Assembly: GCF_016907835.1 (NCBI RefSeq)
Contig: NZ_JAFBCT010000001.1
Coordinates: 496,001 to 560,000 of the forward strand
Source of the DNA: Agromyces cerinus
GTDB taxonomy: Bacteria; Actinomycetota; Actinomycetes; Actinomycetales; Microbacteriaceae
Length of the DNA: 64,000 nt
Direction of reading: 5' to 3'
Part shown: positions 10,095-19,573 of the stretch, in pieces
Layout: every line of letters begins with the position of its first letter
Numbering within the stretch: position 1 is the first letter of the stretch
The notes under the pieces: generated by a model
What the model was told of the DNA's origin: nothing
Seen by the model: the letters and a program-made list of their open reading frames with translations, nothing else
Database searches by the model: none
Position numbers and translations under genes: made by a program

Positions 10095-10754
10095 TCAGAG
10101 CGCGGACTTCTCGGGGTCCCAGTCGCCGGTGGCGAGGTACTGCACCTTCTTGGCGATCGAGACCGCGTGGTCGGCGAAGCGCTCGTGGTACCGGCTCGCG
10201 AGGGTGGCGTCGACCGTGTCGACGGCCTCGCCCTTCCACGTCTCGCCGAGCACCTTGTCGAACACCTGCAGGTGCAGGGCGTCGACCTTGTCGTCCTCGT
10301 TGCGGATCTCCTCCGCGAGGTGCACGTCTTCGGTGCGCAGGAGCTCGACGAGTCGGCGGGCGATCTCGACGTCGAGGCGGCCCATCTCGGCGAACGTCGG
10401 GCGCAGCGACTTCGGCACGACCTTGTCGGGGAAGCGGTAGCGGGCGAGCTGGGCGATGTGCGTCGACATGTCGCCCATGCGCTCGAGCGACGCGCTGATC
10501 CGCAGTGCGCTCACGACGATGCGGAGGTCGCGCGCGACCGGTTGCTGCCTGGCGAGGATCGTGATCGCGAGCTCGTCGAGCGCGACCGTCTCCTGATCGA
10601 TGCGGTCATCGTCGGCGATCACCTCTTCTGCGAGGCTCACGTCGGACTCGTTGAACGCACGCGTCGCCTTCTCGATCGAATCGGCCACGAGACCGGCGAG
10701 CTCGACGAGCCCTTCCTGCACCTCGCGCAGTTCCTGCTGGAACACCTCACGCAT
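10095..10754 (-). CDS. phoU: Phosphate signalling protein PhoU
   Basis: Cytoplasmic two-repeat helical-bundle protein of 219 residues that links the Pst transporter to the sensor kinase and represses the Pho response when phosphate is plentiful. Metal-binding ExxxD-type repeats appear in both halves (DDRIDQETVALDE and NEDDKVDALHLQV). I chose the ATG giving MREVFQQELREVQEG because GAAGGA precedes it; the open frame upstream is low-complexity. It is divergent from senX3-regX3, the usual actinobacterial arrangement. Confidence 0.95.
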   Translation of the reverse strand: MREVFQQELREVQEGLVELAGLVADSIEKATRAFNESDVSLAEEVIADDDRIDQETVALDELAITILARQQPVARDLRIVVSALRISASLERMGDMSTHIAQLARYRFPDKVVPKSLRPTFAEMGRLDVEIARRLVELLRTEDVHLAEEIRNEDDKVDALHLQVFDKVLGETWKGEAVDTVDATLASRYHERFADHAVSIAKKVQYLATGDWDPEKSAL

Positions 10755-10840
10755 GTTGTCGAATCCTTCTCTGTTCTGGCCCGTGCCGGGCGCGGACGTG
10801 CCCGGGCATTCCGACCCTCGGAGCATCCTCTCTGCGCAAG

Positions 10841-10868
10841 ATGAACAACAGGTGCCGAGAGGCTGAAT
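10841..10868. promoter_or_regulatory. Candidate PHO box between phoU and senX3
   Basis: ATGAAC at 10841 and CTGAAT at 10863 are 22 bases apart, two 11-base turns, with a weaker GTGCCG unit between. The segment AACAACAGGTG resembles AACAGCAGGTG in the pstS PHO box. Weaker than the pst site. Confidence 0.35.
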
Positions 10869-10926
10869 ACTCGTTAACGTACCGCCGCACAGCGGGACAA
10901 CGGCGGATCGGCCTCGAGCGGCTCGT

Positions 10927-10932
10927 TAGTCT
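10927..10932 (+). promoter_or_regulatory. -10 box (TAGTCT) for leaderless senX3
   Basis: TAGTCT lies six bases before ATG 10939, placing the transcript start at the start codon. Confidence 0.45.
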
Positions 10933-10938
10933 GGTGCC

Positions 10939-12231
10939 ATGGACTCCACCTGGTCGGTGCTCACGGCGCTGGCCTTCGGCATCTTCCTCGGCGCCGCATT
11001 CATGGTCATGCTGCACATGGCCGAGCGCCGCGGCTCGAGCGCGGCGAAGGTCGTCGCACCGACGATCCCCGACGGGGTCGACCAGGTGCTCGAGGTGCTG
11101 GAGTCGGCCGGCGTCGTGCTCGACCCCTCGAACAACGTGCTCCGCGCCTCGCCCGGTGCGCTCGCCATGGGGCTCGTGCGCCAGCAGGCGCTCGTGCATC
11201 CCGAACTGCTCGAGCTCGCGGCATCCGTTCGACGCGGCGGCGAGCCGCTCGTCGACGAGGTGACTCTGGCTCGCGGACCGTTCGGAGAGTCGACGATGCG
11301 ACTCCACGTGCGCGTCGCCCGGCTCGGCACCCGCTTCGTGCTGCTGCTCGCCGAGGATCGCACCGAGGCGCACCGCCTCGACGAGGTGCGGCGCGACTTC
11401 GTCGCGAACATCAGCCACGAGCTCAAGACGCCGATCGCCTCGGTGAGCCTGCTCGCCGAGGCGCTCGACCAGGCGGCCGACGAGCCCGATCAGGTGCGCC
11501 GCTTCGCCGGCCGGCTCTCGGTCGAGGCCGCCCGGCTCGCGCACATCACGAGCGAGGTCATCGAGCTCTCGCGACTGCAGGCCCGCGACGCACTGCGGCC
11601 CGACCGCCTCGTGCGGGTCGACCAGGTCATCGCCGCCGCCGTCGACCAGAACCGCATCGTGGCCGGTGCCAAGCAGGTCGAGGTGGCCGTGCGAGCCTCG
11701 ACGAAGAAGGCCGAGGTCTACGGCGACCGGGCACTCCTCGTCGTCGCCGTGCACAACCTCATCGCCAACGCGATCGCCTACTCGAACCCCGGCGGCCGTG
11801 TCGGTGTGGGGGCGAAGGTCGACGGCGACGTCGTCGAGATCGCGGTCACCGACCAGGGCATCGGCATCGAGGCCGACGAGCTCGAGCGGGTGTTCGAGCG
11901 GTTCTACCGCGTCGATCAGGCGCGCTCGCGCAACACGGGCGGCTCGGGCCTCGGACTCAGCATCGTCAAGCACACCGTGCAGAACCACGGCGGCGATGTG
12001 CGGGTGTGGTCGCAGCCCGGACGCGGCTCGACCTTCATGATCCGGCTGCCGCTGGCCGAGGCCGCCATCGAACCGGGCGCCGACGACGAACCGAAGGCCA
12101 CGCCCGCCGAGTCCGGCGGACGCAACGGCGACGGGCGAGTGGATGCCGCGGACCCGCGCTCCACGAAGCGCCGCACGTCAGTACCACCGGCTGCGAAACC
12201 CGCAGCCTCCGATCGAGGAGACCGTACGTGA
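10939..12231 (+). CDS. senX3: Sensor histidine kinase SenX3 (phosphate)
   Basis: 430 residues. An N-terminal membrane helix near residues 5-25 is followed by a PAS-like region, a HisKA domain with NISHELKTPIASVS (phosphorylated His160), and a HATPase domain with IANAIAYSNPGG, DQGIGI and SGLGLSIVKH. The tail after about residue 375 is low-complexity and charged. It senses phosphate through PstSCAB/PhoU and phosphorylates RegX3 (family knowledge). Its stop overlaps the regX3 GTG by four bases. Confidence 0.94.
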   Translation: MDSTWSVLTALAFGIFLGAAFMVMLHMAERRGSSAAKVVAPTIPDGVDQVLEVLESAGVVLDPSNNVLRASPGALAMGLVRQQALVHPELLELAASVRRGGEPLVDEVTLARGPFGESTMRLHVRVARLGTRFVLLLAEDRTEAHRLDEVRRDFVANISHELKTPIASVSLLAEALDQAADEPDQVRRFAGRLSVEAARLAHITSEVIELSRLQARDALRPDRLVRVDQVIAAAVDQNRIVAGAKQVEVAVRASTKKAEVYGDRALLVVAVHNLIANAIAYSNPGGRVGVGAKVDGDVVEIAVTDQGIGIEADELERVFERFYRVDQARSRNTGGSGLGLSIVKHTVQNHGGDVRVWSQPGRGSTFMIRLPLAEAAIEPGADDEPKATPAESGGRNGDGRVDAADPRSTKRRTSVPPAAKPAASDRGDRT

Positions 12232-12908
12232 CCCGCATCCTGCTCGTCGAAGACGAGATCGCGCTGAGCGACCCGCTGAGCTTCCTGCTCGAACGAGAGG
12301 GCTACGAGGTGGAGGTCGCGGCCGACGGCCCGTCGGCCGTCGAGGCCTTCGACCGGGCGGGCGCCGACCTGGTTCTCCTCGACCTCATGCTGCCGGGACT
12401 GCCGGGCACCGAGGTCTGCCGCGAGATCCGCAGCCGCTCGACGGTGCCGATCATCATGCTGACGGCGAAGGACTCCGAGATCGACATCGTCGTCGGGCTT
12501 GAGCTCGGCGCCGACGACTACGTCACGAAGCCCTACTCGACCCGTGAGCTGCTCGCGCGCATCCGCGCGGTGCTGCGCCGGCGCATCGAGATCGAGGACT
12601 TCGACGAAGCCGTGATCGAGGGCGGCCGGGTGCGCATGGACGTCGACCGGCACACGGTCGAGGTCGACGGCGAGCCCGTGCCCATGCCGCTGAAGGAATT
12701 CGAGCTGCTCGAGCTGCTCATGCGCAACCCGGGCCGTGTGCTCACCCGAGGCCAGCTCATCGACCGGGTCTGGGGCTCCGACTACTTCGGCGACACGAAG
12801 ACGCTCGACGTGCACATCAAGCGCATCCGCTCGAAGATCGAGCAGCAGCCGTCGGAACCCGTGCAGCTCGTCACCGTGCGCGGGCTCGGGTACCGCTTCG
12901 AGGCCTGA
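12228..12908 (+). CDS. regX3: Response regulator RegX3 (phosphate)
   Basis: OmpR-family regulator of 226 residues. The receiver domain has the acidic pair at E8-D9, phosphoacceptor D52 (LLDLMLPG) and the DDYVTKPYS lysine. The winged-helix domain carries RVWGSDYFGDTKTLDVHIKR. The GTG start overlaps the senX3 stop (GTGA) with GAGGAG upstream. It is expected to bind PHO boxes such as the one before pstS. A hairpin follows the gene. Confidence 0.95.
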   Translation: MTRILLVEDEIALSDPLSFLLEREGYEVEVAADGPSAVEAFDRAGADLVLLDLMLPGLPGTEVCREIRSRSTVPIIMLTAKDSEIDIVVGLELGADDYVTKPYSTRELLARIRAVLRRRIEIEDFDEAVIEGGRVRMDVDRHTVEVDGEPVPMPLKEFELLELLMRNPGRVLTRGQLIDRVWGSDYFGDTKTLDVHIKRIRSKIEQQPSEPVQLVTVRGLGYRFEA

Positions 12909-12966
12909 TCGGCGGCATGTCCGGCGGCTTGTCCGGCGCGCGGCCTCGCGTCGCCGGGCACGCGAA

Positions 12967-12995
12967 ACGGGTGGGTGCCGGAGCATCCCACCCGT
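12967..12995. terminator. Hairpin between regX3 and convergent lipoprotein gene
   Basis: ACGGGTGGG and CCCACCCGT pair across a short loop between convergent genes. There is no T-run, as is common at high GC. Confidence 0.6.
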
Positions 12996-13020
12996 TCGTC
13001 GTCTGCTGGCCGCGCCGAGG

Positions 13021-13503
13021 CTACGGGACGAGGTTCTCGTATTCGGGGAGTCGGCCGTCGAGCACCGGGACGAGCTTCTCGACGCCCTCGGCGCCCGAGT
13101 ACTCGAAGAACATGGGCAGGAAGGCCCCGGGAAGCGTGTCGATGTCCTCGAGGACGATGGGCTCGACCTCGTCGGTGCCCTCCACCGCGTCGACGCCGAA
13201 CGCCACTTCGGAGCCGGCCTCGACCTCGATGGTGTGGTCGCCGCCGCCACCGGTGCCGAACTGCACATGGAGGGAGACGTCTTCGGTGCCGTTGTTGACG
13301 ACCGTCATGACGAGCGTGCCCTCGACGCCGTCGTCGGAGACGACGAGGACGTTGCGGAGGTCGAGCTCGCCGACGTCGACGGAGACGCCGTCGCTCGCGT
13401 CGTAGTGCTCGGTCGTCGCCTGGTAGGTGACCATCGAGCAGCCGCTCGCGCCGAGCGCGATGCCGAGGGCCAGAGCAGCGGATGCCGCGAGACGCGCCTT
13501 CAC
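13021..13503 (-). CDS. Lipoprotein of unknown function
   Basis: 160 residues with a lipoprotein signal ending in GASGC (Cys22). The mature part is acidic and beta-rich with no catalytic motif; it resembles small copper-chaperone-like or adhesin-like exported domains only in a general way. I chose GTG 13503 because GGAGGT lies at correct spacing and the signal peptide starts there; the longer open frame is not signal-like. It is convergent with regX3 and divergent from carD. A link to phosphate or redox stress is speculative. Confidence 0.72.
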   Translation of the reverse strand: MKARLAASAALALGIALGASGCSMVTYQATTEHYDASDGVSVDVGELDLRNVLVVSDDGVEGTLVMTVVNNGTEDVSLHVQFGTGGGGDHTIEVEAGSEVAFGVDAVEGTDEVEPIVLEDIDTLPGAFLPMFFEYSGAEGVEKLVPVLDGRLPEYENLVP

Positions 13504-13660
13504 AGAACCTCCAAGTGCGTGGTCGCGCACGAGCAGAGGCCCGGGCGCGAAGGGAACGAACCGAGCATATCCTACGAGCAGCGCCCGCCTCGAGAGGGGG
13601 CGGAACCTTAGCATGATCCCGAATGTGATATCCTGATAGTTGCCGAAAGGACATCTATTC

Positions 13661-14143
13661 ATGCTTTTTGAGGTTGGCGAAACCGTCGTTTACCCCCACC
13701 ACGGTGCCGCAACGATCACCGAGGTCAAGAAACGCATCATCAAGGGTGAAGAGAAGCTCTACCTCAAGCTGAACGTCACGCAGGGAGACCTCGTCATCGA
13801 GGTGCCCGCTGAGAACGTCGACCTGGTCGGCGTTCGCGACGTCATCGGCAAAGAGGGCCTCGACAAGGTCTTCGAGGTGCTGCGTGCCCCCTTCACCGAG
13901 GAGCCGACCAACTGGTCGCGTCGCTACAAGGCGAATCTCGAGAAGCTCGCATCGGGTGACGTGATCAAGGTCTCAGAGGTCGTTCGCGACCTCTGGCGCC
14001 GCGATCAGGACCGCGGGCTCTCTGCAGGCGAGAAGCGAATGCTCGCCAAGGCGCGCCAGATTCTCATCTCCGAGCTCGCGCTCGCGGAGAAGACCGACGA
14101 AGAGGCGGCCTCGACCGTGCTCGACGAGGTCCTCGCCTCTTAG
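13661..14143 (+). CDS. carD: CarD-family RNA polymerase-binding regulator
   Basis: 160 residues. The N-terminal RNAP-interaction (RID/Tudor-like) domain starts [17 protein letters not shown]. The C-terminal helical DNA-binding domain carries the conserved Trp of [13 protein letters not shown], which wedges into the promoter. CarD stabilises open complexes at rRNA and housekeeping promoters in actinobacteria. The start is ATG with GAAAGGA upstream. A plausible -10 (TATCCT) at about 13629 precedes it. It is followed by ispDF, as in many relatives. Confidence 0.96.
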   Translation: MLFEVGETVVYPHHGAATITEVKKRIIKGEEKLYLKLNVTQGDLVIEVPAENVDLVGVRDVIGKEGLDKVFEVLRAPFTEEPTNWSRRYKANLEKLASGDVIKVSEVVRDLWRRDQDRGLSAGEKRMLAKARQILISELALAEKTDEEAASTVLDEVLAS

Positions 14144-14155
14144 CGGGAGTTCCAC

Positions 14156-14189
14156 ACGAACGGCGGGTGCCCATGCACCCGCCGTTCGT
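14156..14189 (+). terminator. Terminator after carD
   Basis: A perfect 15-base stem (ACGAACGGCGGGTGC) with a four-base loop, 12 bases after the carD stop. No T-run follows. Confidence 0.75.
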
Positions 14190-14265
14190 CGTATCCGGGC
14201 CGGTCCGGGGGAGCCGTGCGCCGCGCAGACGTCCGTTCCCCGCCTCCGCCCGGCCACGGCGCGAC

Positions 14266-14271
14266 TACGCT
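14266..14271 (+). promoter_or_regulatory. -10 box (TACGCT) for leaderless ispDF
   Basis: TACGCT lies six bases before GTG 14278; no Shine-Dalgarno is visible. Confidence 0.5.
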
Positions 14272-14277
14272 CGAACC

Positions 14278-15468
14278 GTGAGTTCAGCGATCGCCGTCAT
14301 CGTCGTCGCCGCGGGCAGCGGCACCCGGCTCGGCCATGCCGAGCCCAAGGCCTTCGTGCCGCTCGGCTCGGGCACGGTGCTCTCGGTCGCCGTCGATTCC
14401 GTGCTCGGCATGCGTGAGACCCCGCACCTCGTGCTCGTGGTGCCGGCCGACCGCGTCGAGTCGACCCGATCGCACTTCGCCCCGGTCGCCGAGGCCGCTG
14501 CCGCGGAGATCGTCGTCGTCGCCGGCGGCGCGACCCGGCAGGAGTCGGTCGCCGGCGGGCTCGCCGTGCTCCCCGCCTCGGTCGACACCGTGCTCGTGCA
14601 CGACGCCGCGCGCGCGCTCGCCCCTGCCCTGCTCTTCGACGAGGTCGTGGGCGCCGTGCGCGCGCGTCGACGCGGCATCGTGCCGGCGCTCGACGTCGTC
14701 GACACGGTCAAGCGCGTCTCCGACGACGGCCGCGTGCTCGAGACGGTCGACCGCTCCGCGCTCCGGGCGGTGCAGACGCCGCAGGGCTTCCCGCGGGCCT
14801 CGCTCGACCACGCCTACGCCACGGCGCACGAGGAGTTCACGGATGACGCGGCGCTCGTGGCATCCGCCGGGCTCGTCGTCGACGCGGTGCCGGGCGACGT
14901 GCGCGCGTTCAAGATCACCGTGCCGGCCGACCTGCATCGTGCCGAACAGTTCGTCGCCGAGCGCGCCGCGCAGGCGTCGCGCGGCGCCGCGGCACCCAGG
15001 GTCGGCACCGGCACCGACGTGCACGCCTTCGCCGAGGACGCGGCGACGCCGCTCTGGCTGGCCGGCCTCGAGTGGCCGGGCGAACGCGGCCTCTCGGGGC
15101 ACTCCGACGGCGATGCCGCGGCGCACGCGATCTGCGATTCCCTGCTCGCCGCAGCGGGCCTCGGCGACGTCGGCCAGGTGTTCGGCACGGCAGACGCGCG
15201 CTTCGCGGGCGCCCACGGCGAGATCTTCCTCGCCGAGACCCGGCGACTCGTCGAGGCTGCGGGCTGGCGAGTCGGCAACGTGACCGTGCAGATCGTCGGC
15301 AATCGTCCGAAGCTCGCGCCGCGTCGCGCCGAAGCCGAGGCGCTGCTGTCCCGAATCCTCGACGCGCCCGTGAGCGTCGCCGCGACCACGAGCGACGCGC
15401 TCGGGTTCACCGGCCGCGGCGAGGGCGTCGCCGCGATCGCCACCGCGATGCTCCTTCCGCGCAGCTGA
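14278..15468 (+). CDS. ispDF: Bifunctional IspD-IspF, MEP isoprenoid pathway
   Basis: Fusion of 2-C-methylerythritol 4-phosphate cytidylyltransferase (about residues 1-230; [28 protein letters not shown]) and 2-C-methylerythritol 2,4-cyclodiphosphate synthase (from about residue 240; [27 protein letters not shown] with metal-binding Asp/His). It catalyses two non-consecutive steps of isopentenyl diphosphate synthesis. At 396 residues it is normal for the fusion. The start is GTG with a -10 box six bases upstream. Confidence 0.96.
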   Translation: MSSAIAVIVVAAGSGTRLGHAEPKAFVPLGSGTVLSVAVDSVLGMRETPHLVLVVPADRVESTRSHFAPVAEAAAAEIVVVAGGATRQESVAGGLAVLPASVDTVLVHDAARALAPALLFDEVVGAVRARRRGIVPALDVVDTVKRVSDDGRVLETVDRSALRAVQTPQGFPRASLDHAYATAHEEFTDDAALVASAGLVVDAVPGDVRAFKITVPADLHRAEQFVAERAAQASRGAAAPRVGTGTDVHAFAEDAATPLWLAGLEWPGERGLSGHSDGDAAAHAICDSLLAAAGLGDVGQVFGTADARFAGAHGEIFLAETRRLVEAAGWRVGNVTVQIVGNRPKLAPRRAEAEALLSRILDAPVSVAATTSDALGFTGRGEGVAAIATAMLLPRS

Positions 15469-15501
15469 GTCATCGCGCGGGGGGCTGACACGCCCGGCCG
15501 G

Positions 15502-15507
15502 TAGGCT
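15502..15507 (+). promoter_or_regulatory. -10 box (TAGGCT) for leaderless cysS
   Basis: TAGGCT lies six bases before GTG 15514, the same arrangement as at gpmA. Confidence 0.5.
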
Positions 15508-15513
15508 TGGCGG

Positions 15514-16938
15514 GTGACCGTGCGACTCTACGACTCGAAGGCCCAGGCCCTGCGCGACTTCGCGCCCCTGCGCGATGGGCGCGTCGGCATGTACGTCTGC
15601 GGTCCGACCGTGCAGTCGAGTCCCCACATCGGGCACCTGCGCAGCGCCCTCGTCTACGACATCATGCGTCGTTGGTTCGCCCAGCAGGGCAACGACGTCG
15701 TGTTCGTGCGCAACGTCACCGACATCGACGACAAGATCCTGAACGCGGCGACCGACAACGGCACCGACGAGCCCTGGTGGGCCCTGGCCTACCGCGTCGA
15801 GCTCGAGTTCACCGCCGCCTATACCTCGCTCGGCATCTTGGCTCCCACGTACGAGCCGCGGGCGACTGCGAGCGTGCAGCAGATGGTCGAGCTCATCGCG
15901 CGGCTGATCGAGCGTGGTCACGCATACGCCGCTCCGGATGCCTCGGGCGACGTCTACTTCGACACCGCGAGCTGGCCGGCATATGGCGAACTCACCCGGC
16001 AGCAGCGCGACAACATGGAGGCCGCGGCCGACGCCGATCCGCGCGGCAAGCGCGACCCGCGCGACTTCGCACTCTGGAAGGGGCGAAAGCCCGAGGAGCC
16101 CGAGTCCGCGTCATGGAAGTCGCCCTGGGGCGACGGACGGCCCGGCTGGCACATCGAGTGCTCGGCGATGGTGACCCGCTACCTCGGCTCCGAGTTCGAC
16201 ATCCACGGCGGCGGACTCGACCTGCGGTTCCCGCACCACGAGAACGAACTCGCCCAGTCCGCGGCCGCGGGCGACGCGTTCGCGCGGTACTGGGTGCACA
16301 ACGGCCTCGTGAACATCGGCGGGCAGAAGATGTCGAAGTCGCTCGGCAACTCCGTCTACGCCGTCGAGCTGTTCGAACTCGCCTCGCCGCTCGCCGTGCG
16401 CTACCTCCTGGGTGCGGCGCACTACCGCTCGACGCTCGACTACGCGCCCGGCTCGCTCGCTGAGGCCGAGGCGGCGGTCGATCGCATCCGCGGCTTCCTC
16501 TCCAGGGTCGAACGGCGCCTCGCCGGTACCAGGTTCGCTGGTGTCGGCGCCCCGGTCCTCCCCGACGCGTTCGCCGCGGCGATGGACGACGACCTCGGCG
16601 TGCCCCAGGCGCTCGCAGTGCTGCACGACACCGTGCGCGCCGGCAACCAGGCGCTCGACGCCGAAGAGCTGCACGATGCCGCCGTCGCGCACGGCCAGGT
16701 CTCGGCCATGGTCGAAGTGCTCGGCATCGACCCGCGCGACCCGCACTGGGCGACGGCCGACTCCGGCCCCGCGGCATCCGCACTCGAGGCGCTCGTCACG
16801 CGCCTCATCGAAGACCGACAGGCTGCGCGCGAGTCGAGGGACTACGCTGCCGCAGACCGGATCCGTGCCGAACTCTCGGCAGCGGGCATCACCATCGAAG
16901 ACAGTTCTACCGGAACGCATTGGAGCTTGGGACTATGA
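15514..16938 (+). CDS. cysS: Cysteinyl-tRNA synthetase
   Basis: Class I aminoacyl-tRNA synthetase, 474 residues. The zinc Cys and HIGH box lie in [17 protein letters not shown] and the KMSKS loop in [11 protein letters not shown] (about residue 274). Also present are [17 protein letters not shown] and the C-terminal helical bundle. The start is GTG with a leaderless -10 signature. Its TGA overlaps the rlmB ATG (ATGA), so translation is coupled; cysS-rlmB is a widely conserved pair. Confidence 0.97.
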   Translation: MTVRLYDSKAQALRDFAPLRDGRVGMYVCGPTVQSSPHIGHLRSALVYDIMRRWFAQQGNDVVFVRNVTDIDDKILNAATDNGTDEPWWALAYRVELEFTAAYTSLGILAPTYEPRATASVQQMVELIARLIERGHAYAAPDASGDVYFDTASWPAYGELTRQQRDNMEAAADADPRGKRDPRDFALWKGRKPEEPESASWKSPWGDGRPGWHIECSAMVTRYLGSEFDIHGGGLDLRFPHHENELAQSAAAGDAFARYWVHNGLVNIGGQKMSKSLGNSVYAVELFELASPLAVRYLLGAAHYRSTLDYAPGSLAEAEAAVDRIRGFLSRVERRLAGTRFAGVGAPVLPDAFAAAMDDDLGVPQALAVLHDTVRAGNQALDAEELHDAAVAHGQVSAMVEVLGIDPRDPHWATADSGPAASALEALVTRLIEDRQAARESRDYAAADRIRAELSAAGITIEDSSTGTHWSLGL

Positions 16939-17957
16939 AGGGCAGCAGCGGCAAGTCGCGCGCCGGAGCCGTGCGGAAGGCGAAGAACAAGCAGGTCGGC
17001 TCGGGCGGCCAGGGCCGACAGGCCCTCGAAGGCAAGGGGCCGACGCCGAAGGCCGAAGACCGTGCCTGGCACCCCGCAGGCAAGAAGAAGGCGGCGCAGG
17101 AGCGCTACGCAGCGACCGGCGGCAAGCGCGTCGCCGGACAGGGTTCGGGCCAGCGCCCCGGTGCCCCGCGCGGTGCCTCCGGCGCAGCCCGACGGGCGAA
17201 GACGGGCGACGAGTCCGAGATCGTGACCGGCCGCAACTCGGTCGTCGAGGCGCTTCGGGCGCGCATCCCCGCCACGACCCTCTACGTCGCCGCGCGCGTC
17301 GAGATGGACGACCGGGTGCGCGAGGCCATGAAGGTCGCGACCAATCGCGGCATCCCGATCCTCGAGGTCATGCGCCCCGAACTCGACCGGCTCGCCGGCG
17401 AGGGCGGCGTGCACCAGGGCCTCGCGCTCAAGGTGCCGCCGTACGAGTACGCGCACCCCATCGAACTGCTCGACGAGGTGCTCGCCCGCGACGAGACGCC
17501 GCTCTTCGTGGCGCTCGACGGCATCACCGACCCGCGCAACCTCGGCGCGATCCTGCGCTCGACCGGCGCGTTCGGCGGCCAGGGCGTCATCGTGCCGCAG
17601 CGCCGCTCGGTCGGCGTGAACGCGGCCGCATGGAAGACCTCTGCCGGTGCCGCGGCTCGCGTGCCCGTCGCGATGGCGCCGAACCTCACGCAGACCCTCA
17701 AGGCGCTCAAGGAGCGCGGCGTCTTCGTGCTCGGCCTCGACGGCGGCGGCGACGTGTCGCTCCCCGGACTCAGCTGGGCCGACCGCCCGATCGTGATCGT
17801 GGTCGGCAGTGAGGGCAAGGGACTCTCGCGCCTCGTCGCCGAGACGTGCGATGCGATCGTGTCGATCCCGATCTCGGCCTCGACCGAGTCGCTGAACGCC
17901 GGCATCGCGGCATCCGTCACGCTCTACGAGATCTCGAAGCTCCGCGCCGACGGCTGA
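16935..17957 (+). CDS. rlmB: 23S rRNA 2'-O-methyltransferase RlmB (SpoU/TrmH family)
   Basis: 340 residues. A long basic, low-complexity N-terminal tail (about residues 1-90) precedes the substrate-binding domain ([14 protein letters not shown]) and the SPOUT catalytic domain with [33 protein letters not shown] and [16 protein letters not shown]. It methylates a guanosine ribose in 23S rRNA by homology. The start ATG overlaps the cysS stop; TTG 16920 is in frame but less likely. Confidence 0.94.
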   Translation: MKGSSGKSRAGAVRKAKNKQVGSGGQGRQALEGKGPTPKAEDRAWHPAGKKKAAQERYAATGGKRVAGQGSGQRPGAPRGASGAARRAKTGDESEIVTGRNSVVEALRARIPATTLYVAARVEMDDRVREAMKVATNRGIPILEVMRPELDRLAGEGGVHQGLALKVPPYEYAHPIELLDEVLARDETPLFVALDGITDPRNLGAILRSTGAFGGQGVIVPQRRSVGVNAAAWKTSAGAAARVPVAMAPNLTQTLKALKERGVFVLGLDGGGDVSLPGLSWADRPIVIVVGSEGKGLSRLVAETCDAIVSIPISASTESLNAGIAASVTLYEISKLRADG

Positions 17958-18051
17958 GGCTTCTCGGTGACGCCGGCGGGCAGCAGTCCGTCGGCGTTCC
18001 CCGGGATCGCGCGTGCAGCTCTGGCGTGGCGGCGGCGGGCGGATGCCGCGA

Positions 18052-19374
18052 TCAGACGTTCGCGCGCCAGTCGCCGTCGTCGTCGGGGTCGAGTGCGGCG
18101 AACGCCGCGGTGTCGGTCGACGGAATCGTCTCGATCGGCGACGTGAACGCGCCGGTCGGCGGGCCGATCACGGTCGCCTCGTCGCGCCGATGGCGCAGCA
18201 CCGTGTTGATGTACGAGCTCACCGCCTCGGCGAGCGGGATGTCGTGGCCCACCTGCTGCGCGAGGAACCAGCGGTGGTCGAGCAGCTGGTGGAAGACCTC
18301 GGCCGGTTCGAGCTTTCCGCGGAGCTCCCGCGGAATCGCCCGCACGACGGGTTCGAACACCCGCATGAGCCATTCGTGGGCGACCATCTCCTCGTCGAGG
18401 TCGGACTTGTCGTACGCCGCCCGATAGGAGTCGAGGTCGTTCAGCAGTCGTCGCGCCTGGTTCTCGCCGGCGTCGAGACCGGTCAACCGCAGCAGGCGGC
18501 GCTGGTGGTGGCCGGCGTCGACGACCTTCGGCTGGATGCGCACGGTCGTGCCCGAGTCATCCGTCTTGATCGCGAGCTCTTCGATGTCGAAGCCGAGTTC
18601 GTTCAGCCGGTTCACGCGTTCGTTGATGCGCCAGCGCTCGGCGCTCGAGAACGACTCGGAGCCGGTGAGCTCGAGCCAGAGGCTGCGGTAGGCCTCGACG
18701 ATGCCGTTCGAGATGTTGACCGGGTCGAGTTCGTCGGCGACCTTGCCGCCCGCCTCGAGGTCGAGGAGCTCGCCGGCGATGTTGACCCGGGCGATCTCGA
18801 GGTCGTTCTCGCGCTGCCCGTTCGAGAGGCCGCCCTCGTAGAGCTTGCCCGTCTCGGCATCGACGAGGTATGCGGCGAAGGCGCCGGCGTCGCGGCGGAA
18901 GAGGGTGTTCGACAGCGACACGTCGCCCCAGAAGAAGCCCACGATGTGCAAGCGCACGAGCAGCACCGCGAGGGCGTCGACGAGTCGTGTCGCGGTATCG
19001 GGACGCAACGTCTGCGAGAACAGCGCCCGATAGGGGAGCGAGAACCGCAGGTGCCGGGTGACGAGCACGGGCTTCAGCGCATCGCCCTCGTCGTCGGTGC
19101 GATTGGTGATGACGGCGACCGGGTCGACGCAGGGGATGTCGAGCCGCTGCAGGGTGCGCAGCATCTCGTACTCGCCCTTGGCCATCTCGGCCGTCGTCTC
19201 CTTGATCGCCACGATGTGCGCGCCGAGGTGCGCGAAGCGCACGAGGTGGCGCGAGATGCCCTTCGGCAGCGCCGCGATCGTGTCGTTCGGCCAGGCCTCG
19301 AGCGGCAGTTCCCACGGAAGGTCGAGGAGTGCCGGATCGGCCATGGCCGACGTGATGGAGAGTGATCCGCTCAT
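18052..19374 (-). CDS. DUF4032 protein, kinase-like fold
   Basis: 440 residues. The first half resembles lipopolysaccharide-kinase-like or Ser/Thr-kinase-like folds (IVAIKETTAEMAKGEYEML as a VAIK-type lysine region; LHIVGFFWGDVSLSNTLF as an HxD-loop-like segment; YLVDAETGKL as a metal-binding Asp segment). Actinobacterial relatives are annotated DUF4032 with unknown substrate. The start region (RBS, ATG and first nine codons) is contained in a 64-base tandem duplication that creates an upstream ORF. A regulatory consequence is inferred. Confidence 0.82.
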   Translation of the reverse strand: MSGSLSITSAMADPALLDLPWELPLEAWPNDTIAALPKGISRHLVRFAHLGAHIVAIKETTAEMAKGEYEMLRTLQRLDIPCVDPVAVITNRTDDEGDALKPVLVTRHLRFSLPYRALFSQTLRPDTATRLVDALAVLLVRLHIVGFFWGDVSLSNTLFRRDAGAFAAYLVDAETGKLYEGGLSNGQRENDLEIARVNIAGELLDLEAGGKVADELDPVNISNGIVEAYRSLWLELTGSESFSSAERWRINERVNRLNELGFDIEELAIKTDDSGTTVRIQPKVVDAGHHQRRLLRLTGLDAGENQARRLLNDLDSYRAAYDKSDLDEEMVAHEWLMRVFEPVVRAIPRELRGKLEPAEVFHQLLDHRWFLAQQVGHDIPLAEAVSSYINTVLRHRRDEATVIGPPTGAFTSPIETIPSTDTAAFAALDPDDDGDWRANV

Positions 19375-19491
19375 GTGTGCCTCAGCGTAGTCGGGTCGGG
19401 CTGCATCGAAACGACGTGATGGAGAGTGATCCGCTCATGTGTGCCTCAGCGTAGTCGGGTCGGGCTGCATCGAAACGACGTGATGGAGAGT
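19348..19491. repeat. 64-bp tandem repeat, 2.25 copies, over the DUF4032 gene start
   Basis: Unit copies begin at 19348 and 19412, with a 16-base third partial at 19476. The two full copies look identical by eye. Each holds GAGG, a seven-base spacer, ATG and the first codons of the minus-strand gene. As 64 is not divisible by three, the upstream copy is in another frame. Confidence 0.92.
19382..19438 (-). CDS. 18-codon upstream ORF created by the tandem duplication
   Basis: The upstream copy of the duplicated start (ATG at 19438 with the same GAGG site) encodes MSGSLSITSFRCSPTRLR and stops seven bases before the real DUF4032 ATG at 19374. Its first nine residues equal those of the DUF4032 protein because they come from the same duplicated DNA. 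Ribosomes finishing here could re-initiate on the main gene, so it may act as a leader peptide or may simply be an accident of duplication. Confidence 0.45.
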   Translation of the reverse strand: MSGSLSITSFRCSPTRLR

Positions 19492-19523
19492 CGTCGTGAT
19501 CGGATGCCTCCCGCGGATACGGC

Positions 19524-19555
19524 GATGCCGGCCGGGCAGGAGCCCGGCCGGCATC
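19524..19555. terminator. Terminator after the MsiK-like gene
   Basis: A perfect 14-base stem (GATGCCGGCCGGGC) with a four-base loop, about 20 bases beyond the msiK stop on the minus strand. Confidence 0.75.
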
Positions 19556-19573
19556 ACCGATCGACAGGGTTGG

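Noticed and set aside
14284..15921. A 545-codon frame antisense to ispDF and cysS
   Set aside because: Arg/Gly/His-rich composition with no family resemblance; both sense genes are certain.
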